Below, piece after piece: positions 59,656 through 64,000 of a stretch of 64,000 bases of DNA; positions within the stretch are counted from its first letter, which is position 1; every line of letters starts with the position of its first letter. The DNA is from Sva-07 sp963715285. Its GTDB lineage: Bacteria > Actinomycetota > Acidimicrobiia > Acidimicrobiales > Ilumatobacteraceae. A model generated the notes under the pieces. The model was not told the DNA's origin. It saw only the letters and a program-made list of their open reading frames with translations, and did no database searches. The stretch covers positions 124,001 through 188,000 of the forward strand of contig CAVQRU010000038.1 in the NCBI GenBank assembly GCA_963715285.1, given 5' to 3'. Position numbers and translations under genes: made by a program.

Positions 59656-60900
59656 GTGTCTCGATACACCTTCGTCCATGGCACCCGCCAGCAGCGCACC
59701 TATCACTGGGTCGCCTGGGCGCTGTTCATCGGCCTGATCGTGGTGGTCGCGTTCGCCTACGCCGACACCGGTCAGCTCTCGATCTACGACAACAGCTACT
59801 CCCTCAGCCTGCCCCGGCTGAACAAGGCGATCGCCTACGTCATCGCGGTACTCGGACTGCAGGTGGTGGTGGGGTACACGGGGCAGCTGGCACTCGGCCA
59901 GAGCTTCTTCTTCGGCACCGGCGCGTATCTGTCAGCCTGGCTGGTCCAGGACCAGCACTGGCCATGGCTGCTGACGCTGGTCGTCGTCGTTCCGTCGTGC
60001 TTCCTGCTCGGCGTCATCGTCGGCATTCCGGCGCTGCGGATCAAGGGTCTCTACCTCGCGCTCGTCACGCTCGGACTTGCGGCGGTCTTCCCATCGCTCG
60101 TGCAGCTCGACAGCCTCGCCGAGTACACCAACGGTGCTGCCGGCAAGACCGTCGACTCCGACCTCGTGGTTCCGTCGTGGCTCCCGCTCGACGGCATCGC
60201 CGGCTTCCTCCAGTCGATTCCGTTCGTCGGGCAGTACTTCGGCGACGGTGACCTCTCGAGCAAGGAGGCGGACCGCATCTGGAAGTTCTTCCTCTTCGCG
60301 GTGCTCGCCGCTGTCTGCTTCTGGATGGTGTCGAATCTGATCAAGAGCCGACCCGGCAGGGCCATCCGGGCGATCCGTGACAACGAGACGAGCGCCGCAG
60401 TGTCGGGCATCTACACGTCGCGCTACAAGGTGATCTCGTTCGGGGTCGCGTCCGCCCTCGGTGGTGTCGGAGGAATCGTCTACGTCGCCGAGCTCGGAAT
60501 CGCATCACCGGGCGACTTCACCCAGTTGCTTGCCATCTTCTTCATCGTCGGCCTGGTCGTCGGTGGCGTCGGTTCGCTGACCGGCGCACTGATCGGTGGC
60601 CTCGTGATCGCCTTCGTCCCGGATTGGTCGTCGTCGACCCAGAATGTTCCTGGCGTTCCGGAACGCTGGTTGCAGGGCCCCACCGGAACATTGGTGCTGG
60701 GGATCCTGCTCATCCTGCTCACCTTCGTGCTTCCCGGCGGCATCGTTGCCGGTGTACGACAGCTGAAGGCTCGGGTCGTGAGAACCGTTCCTGCGCCTCC
60801 GCCCGGCACGTCGGGGCCGACGTCGGAGCCCGGTTCGGATGCCGGCGAGGGGACCGAGTCGGTTACAGTCGGCGACGAGGACCTCGCTCCTCAGAGTTGA
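59656..60900 (+). CDS. livM: Branched-chain amino acid ABC transporter permease LivM
   Basis: Integral membrane permease of 414 residues. About ten hydrophobic segments; the LivM-like G-Y-T-G-Q-L-A-L-G-Q segment (near residue 73) and the cytosolic R-A-I-R-D-N-E-T-S-A segment (near residue 240, docking loop) are present. The C-terminal 35 residues are polar and Pro/Gly-rich. GTG at 59656 starts it. A stem-loop-like region lies in the 90 bp before livK. Confidence 0.93.
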   Translation: MSRYTFVHGTRQQRTYHWVAWALFIGLIVVVAFAYADTGQLSIYDNSYSLSLPRLNKAIAYVIAVLGLQVVVGYTGQLALGQSFFFGTGAYLSAWLVQDQHWPWLLTLVVVVPSCFLLGVIVGIPALRIKGLYLALVTLGLAAVFPSLVQLDSLAEYTNGAAGKTVDSDLVVPSWLPLDGIAGFLQSIPFVGQYFGDGDLSSKEADRIWKFFLFAVLAAVCFWMVSNLIKSRPGRAIRAIRDNETSAAVSGIYTSRYKVISFGVASALGGVGGIVYVAELGIASPGDFTQLLAIFFIVGLVVGGVGSLTGALIGGLVIAFVPDWSSSTQNVPGVPERWLQGPTGTLVLGILLILLTFVLPGGIVAGVRQLKARVVRTVPAPPPGTSGPTSEPGSDAGEGTESVTVGDEDLAPQS

Positions 60901-60907
60901 ACATCGG

Positions 60908-60943
60908 TCTTCGAACGTGTCGTGGCGGCGGCACCGTCGAAGA
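60908..60943 (+). promoter_or_regulatory. Possible stem-loop between livM and livK
   Basis: TCTTCGA (60908-60914) and TCGAAGA (60937-60943) form a 7-bp inverted repeat around a 22-nt loop in the livM-livK gap. It may modulate the relative expression of the binding protein. Weak evidence. Confidence 0.3.
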
Positions 60944-60990
60944 ATCGAGATCCACTGCTCCACCACACACGAAGACCAAACAGAGGGGGA

Positions 60991-62490
60991 ATGATGAACA
61001 CACCACGACGATGGAGGCGGCCTGCGGCCGTTCTGCTCGCTGCTGGGCTCGTCTTCGCGGCCTGCGGCAGCGACGACGACTCCGGGAGCGACACGACGAG
61101 TGCCGAGACCGAAGCGACCGACGCGCCCGAGGGCACCGATGCGTCTGAGAGCACCGAGGCGCCCGACAGCACCGACGCCATGACCGAGGACACCGCCGGT
61201 GGCGGTGACGAAGGCTCGGGTGAAGAACTTGCACTCGAAGGATCGGTCGAGATCGCAGCCGGGACCACGCTGGAACTCGACGGCTGTCCCGACGACTGGA
61301 ATCCCGTCCAGGGCGTCGACGGCGACGAGATCCGCATCGGCCAGACGTTGCCGCAGTCCGGACAGCTCGCAGCGTTCGGCGCCATCGGCGAGGGGATCCA
61401 GTTCTACTTCGACTACGTCAACGACAACGACCCCATCGATGGCAAGAACCTGGTCTTGATTCAGGCTGACGACGGCTACGAGGCCGGTCGCGCTGTGGCC
61501 AACGTCGAGGAGATGCTCGACACGGAGGACATCTTCGCGTTCGCCCACTTCATCGGCACGCCGATCAACGCCGCGGCTCGACCGATCACCGATGAGGCCT
61601 GCGTTCCGCAGTTGTTCAACTCGTCGGGCTTCCCGGACTGGGGTGACCCGGCGAACTGGCCCTGGACGGCCGGGAACATCCTCGACTACTCGACCGAGAC
61701 CAACATCTGGTGCCAGGCAATCGCCGACGAATTCGGAGAAGGTGCGTCGGTCGCTGGGCTGATCATGAACAACGACTTCGGCAAGACGTACCAGACGACG
61801 CTCGAGCAGTGCGAAGCCGACGGCCTGATCACATTGGCCGACGTGCAGGTTCACGATCCGGCAGCGGCCGACATCACGAACGAGATGACGACGTTGTCAG
61901 CAACCGGGGCCGAAGTGTTCGTCGCCGGAACGACGGGCGCCTTCTGCCCGCAGTCCGTGGGCACGGTGGCCGCGTCGGAATGGCGTCCGCGTTTCTACAT
62001 GTCGTACACCTGTGGCAACCTCGCGAGCTACTTCGAACCGGTGAAGGATGCAACGGCAACGCTCTCGGCCGAGGGCAGCGCCCCGCGGCTGACGAACTCG
62101 TTGAAGGTGTGCGGTGACCCGCAGTACGCCGACGATCCGGCGATCCAGGAGATCGAGCAGGTGCTCAGCGAGTATGGCGACGTCACCTGCGCCGACGGCT
62201 CGTACTCGACGGGCGTTCTCTACGGTGAGATCCTGGTCGACATCCTGCGAAGCGCCGCTGCGCTCCCGGGCGGCCTCAACAGGGTGAACCTGATGGCTGC
62301 CATGTGGAACGCCGACACCAACAATCCGAACTACCTCGGTGGTTCGCTGAAGATGGACGGCGTGAACGACGCCTACTGGACCGAGGCGGCACAGATCCAG
62401 GAGGTCGCTGTCACCGACGGCGCGCTCGGCTACGTCGGTATCGGCGACGTGGTCGACCTGGAGGGTCAGGGCGGCTCGTTCGGGTCCTGA
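60991..62490 (+). CDS. livK: Liv-type substrate-binding lipoprotein
   Basis: The extracytoplasmic binding component, 499 residues. A lipobox with Cys25 (V-F-A-A-C) anchors it; a Thr/Ser/Glu/Asp-rich linker (about 26-90) spans the wall; the ligand-binding domains follow (about 110-495) with G-Q-T-L-P-Q-S-G near residue 114 and L-I-M-N-N-D-F-G-K near residue 258. Several Cys pairs could form disulfides. It is the last gene of the operon and lies before a strong terminator. The ligand may be a branched-chain amino acid, amide or other small molecule. Confidence 0.92.
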   Translation: MMNTPRRWRRPAAVLLAAGLVFAACGSDDDSGSDTTSAETEATDAPEGTDASESTEAPDSTDAMTEDTAGGGDEGSGEELALEGSVEIAAGTTLELDGCPDDWNPVQGVDGDEIRIGQTLPQSGQLAAFGAIGEGIQFYFDYVNDNDPIDGKNLVLIQADDGYEAGRAVANVEEMLDTEDIFAFAHFIGTPINAAARPITDEACVPQLFNSSGFPDWGDPANWPWTAGNILDYSTETNIWCQAIADEFGEGASVAGLIMNNDFGKTYQTTLEQCEADGLITLADVQVHDPAAADITNEMTTLSATGAEVFVAGTTGAFCPQSVGTVAASEWRPRFYMSYTCGNLASYFEPVKDATATLSAEGSAPRLTNSLKVCGDPQYADDPAIQEIEQVLSEYGDVTCADGSYSTGVLYGEILVDILRSAAALPGGLNRVNLMAAMWNADTNNPNYLGGSLKMDGVNDAYWTEAAQIQEVAVTDGALGYVGIGDVVDLEGQGGSFGS

Positions 62491-62514
62491 CCGTCCCGTG
62501 ATTGCGTGACCGCC

Positions 62515-62549
62515 ACGGCCGGCGGACCCCCGGTGGGTCCGCCGGCCGT
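62515..62549. terminator. Strong GC hairpin after livK
   Basis: A perfect 15-bp stem (ACGGCCGGCGGACCC/GGGTCCGCCGGCCGT) with a CCGGT loop, then TTCG. It lies 24 bp after the livK stop and ahead of the convergent selenoprotein candidate's end at 62561. Likely bidirectional. Confidence 0.8.
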
Positions 62550-62560
62550 TTCGCGTCCCG

Positions 62561-63634
62561 TCAGAGCTGCGGGGCGATGACGTAGGCGGCGCCGCCACCC
62601 ATGGCCAGGAACTCGTCGCTCCACGACGTGCCGTAGACGTCCTGCACCTCCTGGGCCTTGTCGGAGTCCTCGCCGTCGGGGGTCGACTCGAGCGTCCAGG
62701 CCTGGCGCTTGTAGGTCCAGTTCTCCGGGAAGAGCGCGTGCGCTTGCTTCCACCAGGCGATCGCGGCGTCGTGGTCGCCGCCGTCGTGGGCGTGGTGGCC
62801 GAGCTCGAAGCACGCCGCTGCTCGGCTGTGGTCGCCCGAGCGGGGTTGCGACCGCTCGATCACCTCGTCGGGTGACAGCGCGTACGGACTGTCGGCGCCA
62901 CGGTTCGCCCAGTCGACGATCGCGGCCCGGTACGCCTCGGCGGTGTCGGGCATGTTCTTGAACTCGGCCATCACCCGGCGTACCCGTTCGGGCAGGTGCT
63001 CGGGGACCTCCATCGATCGCATGGGGCTGACCTGGATCGACGCGCCCTCGGCGGGCCGCACGAGCGTGCCGGTCTCGTCGATCCAGACCGCCATCGGCAC
63101 GTTCGAGATGCCGAACAGTTCGTCGACGCGGTGGTCGGCGTCGATCAACGACGGATGCGTCGCGCCGGCCACCTCGATCCAGGACCGCGCCTTCGCCGGG
63201 TCGAAGTCGAGCGCGACGGTGACGACGCTCAGGCCGAGTGGCGCGAGTTCTTGGTGGAGTGCCTGCCACACGGGCAGGTCGTCACGACAGCCTCACCACG
63301 ACGCCCATGCGACGAGCAGCACCTTCCGGCCGTGCATCGCCGACAGCCTGAACGGGTTGCCGTCGGCGTCGGGGAGTTCGAGTTCGGGTGCCACTGCCGT
63401 GGTCAGTGCTCGCCCCCCGCTCTCGGGGCCGAGCGCCCACACGTTGCGATGCTCGTCGTGCACGAGCGCCATGCCGAGACGTACCGACACGGCTTCCAGG
63501 TCGATCGTTCCGTCGGCGACCGCGCCCGGCGCCGGGACACAGACGTCGCCCTTGCACATCCCCTCGGGTTTCGCCGCCCACCCGGTCGCCGCCTCGAAGT
63601 CGACGGCGGACATCTTCAGATCGGTCAGCAACAT
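62561..63634 (-). CDS. TlpA-like redoxin, candidate selenoprotein (in-frame TGA = Sec114)
   Basis: One continuous frame of 357 residues, interrupted only by a TGA at 63295-63293. Around it the protein reads V-A-W-A-S-W-[TGA]-G-C-R-D-D-L-P-V-W, exactly where TlpA/AhpC-type redoxins have the catalytic Cys. The parts on either side form one thioredoxin fold: strand K-V-L-L-V-A-W before, and D-F-D-P, the cis-Pro N-V-P-M-A-V-W-I-D after. A TPR-like region (about 285-340) follows. A hairpin fits a bacterial SECIS (apical loop starts 20 nt after TGA). The N-terminus has C-K-G-D-V-C. The ATG at 63634 is the best start. A nonsense mutation is the alternative; no selenium genes are visible in this window. 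Confidence 0.75.
63262..63278 (-). promoter_or_regulatory. Candidate bacterial SECIS hairpin
   Basis: On the minus strand CCTGCC-CGTGT-GGCAGG forms a perfect 6-bp stem. Its apical loop starts 20 nt after the TGA and has G at the second position, which fits the published bacterial SECIS pattern (G in the first two loop bases, 16-37 nt from the UGA). Not proof of function. Confidence 0.55.
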
Positions 63635-63748
63635 CGGGCGATTGTTCCACCCCTGCGCAGCGCGGCACGAAGGGAGGTCGCGAGGTGGACGGTCGGACAC
63701 TGGCCCGTCGACGGCGCGCGCAGCGATCGCGCTGGTCGAGGGATGACG

Positions 63749-63937
63749 TCAGGTCGCGTCGCGAGCGGCGGAGTCGCGAGCCGCCCGCCTCTTCGCCCGC
63801 CGGCGGCGTTCGATGATCTCGCTGAGGACCAGGGTGGCGGCCGCGGCGATCAACCCCACGACGATGCCGATCGCCAACCATCCGAGTAAGCCGACGGCGA
63901 TGATGACGACCAGCCAGACGACGTTTCGCTTCATCAT
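63749..63937 (-). CDS. Small membrane protein
   Basis: A protein of 62 residues with one or two hydrophobic segments (about 7-40, V-V-W-L-V-V-I-I-A-V-G-L-L-G-W) followed by a strongly basic tail rich in Arg and Ala. It is upstream of the candidate selenoprotein on the same strand with a 114-bp gap. Small membrane proteins of this form often go unannotated. No family is recognised. Confidence 0.55.
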   Translation of the reverse strand: MMKRNVVWLVVIIAVGLLGWLAIGIVVGLIAAAATLVLSEIIERRRRAKRRAARDSAARDAT

Positions 63938-64000
63938 GCTCGGGATTCCCTCGTCACGCCGAGGAATCGTGGCACGTCTTGCGCAACGAGTCAGCGATGG

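Noticed and set aside
63293..63700. Separate short gene ending in K-V-L-L-V-A-W-A-S-W
   Set aside because: The stop is the TGA at the redox motif and the fold continues in frame, so a single selenoprotein explains both parts better than two genes or a pseudogene.
1..64000. CRISPR arrays, tRNA or rRNA genes, prophage and insertion sequences
   Set aside because: No evenly spaced repeats, cloverleaf-like regions, transposase or integrase genes were recognised by eye; a tRNAscan and CRISPR search would settle this.

Overview
The window is about 64 kb of GC-rich, gene-dense DNA from an actinobacterium. Mycofactocin genes, many SDR, acyl-CoA and P450-type oxidoreductases, a Liv-type importer and lipoproteins that begin with C-G-S-D-D suggest Acidimicrobiia (Ilumatobacter-like). 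The phylum is well supported; the class is an inference. Genes often overlap by 4 bp (ATGA or GTGA). No tRNA, rRNA, CRISPR array, prophage or insertion sequence was seen, and no gap between genes exceeds 300 bp.

Layout. 1-4212: end of gatA, gatB, an SDR and an acyl-CoA dehydrogenase. 4236-13453: a cation/proton antiporter, a hydrolase-OsmC fusion, a DinB protein, YihY, Ung, a PLP desulfhydrase-like enzyme, a 2-oxoglutarate oxygenase-like protein and a secreted cell-wall protein. 13610-17278: a ROK protein, a DUF418-like membrane protein, a divergent alanine racemase-like protein and a DUF4395 protein. 17244-23215 (minus): dedA, etfA, fixC, fixX, etfB, mftE and mftF, packed as one operon. 23275-28645 (minus): an MDMPI-family protein, a GH3 glucosidase and an FadH/old-yellow-enzyme reductase. 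28893-34696: an SDR, an orphan DNA methyltransferase, an MFS transporter, YaaA, and a ferredoxin-P450 pair. 34728-41880: two crcB genes, an OmpR/histidine-kinase pair, a cyclic-nucleotide-binding protein with a cupredoxin-like lipoprotein, and an FAD oxidoreductase overlapping a lone receiver protein. 41929-54409: an ABC-exporter and signalling island with three FtsX-type permeases, one MacB/LolD-type ATPase, a NarL-type kinase, a receiver-cyclase fusion and a NarL regulator. 54579-62490: an exported protein, an ABC-F ATPase and a complete livGFHMK operon. 62561-63937: a candidate selenoprotein and a small membrane protein.

Working together. The mft/ETF operon pairs two mycofactocin-maturation enzymes with a full electron-transfer-flavoprotein, ferredoxin and quinone-reductase set. 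This suggests a route from a mycofactocin-linked (or acyl-CoA) dehydrogenase to the quinone pool. The regulators around the FtsX exporters probably control export under envelope stress.

Most notable observations: (1) a TlpA-like protein interrupted by one in-frame TGA exactly at the redox motif (W-TGA-G-C-R) with a bacterial SECIS-like hairpin at the expected distance, so a probable selenoprotein; (2) the mftE-mftF-ETF operon without mftA-D nearby; (3) a family of intergenic hairpins with one shared core (GGGTCTGACCC) and different outer stems, some of which contain the stop codons of both convergent genes; (4) a DNA methyltransferase fused to a domain resembling an inactivated PD-(D/E)XK nuclease; (5) an alanine racemase-like protein without the catalytic tyrosine, next to a membrane acyltransferase-like gene.
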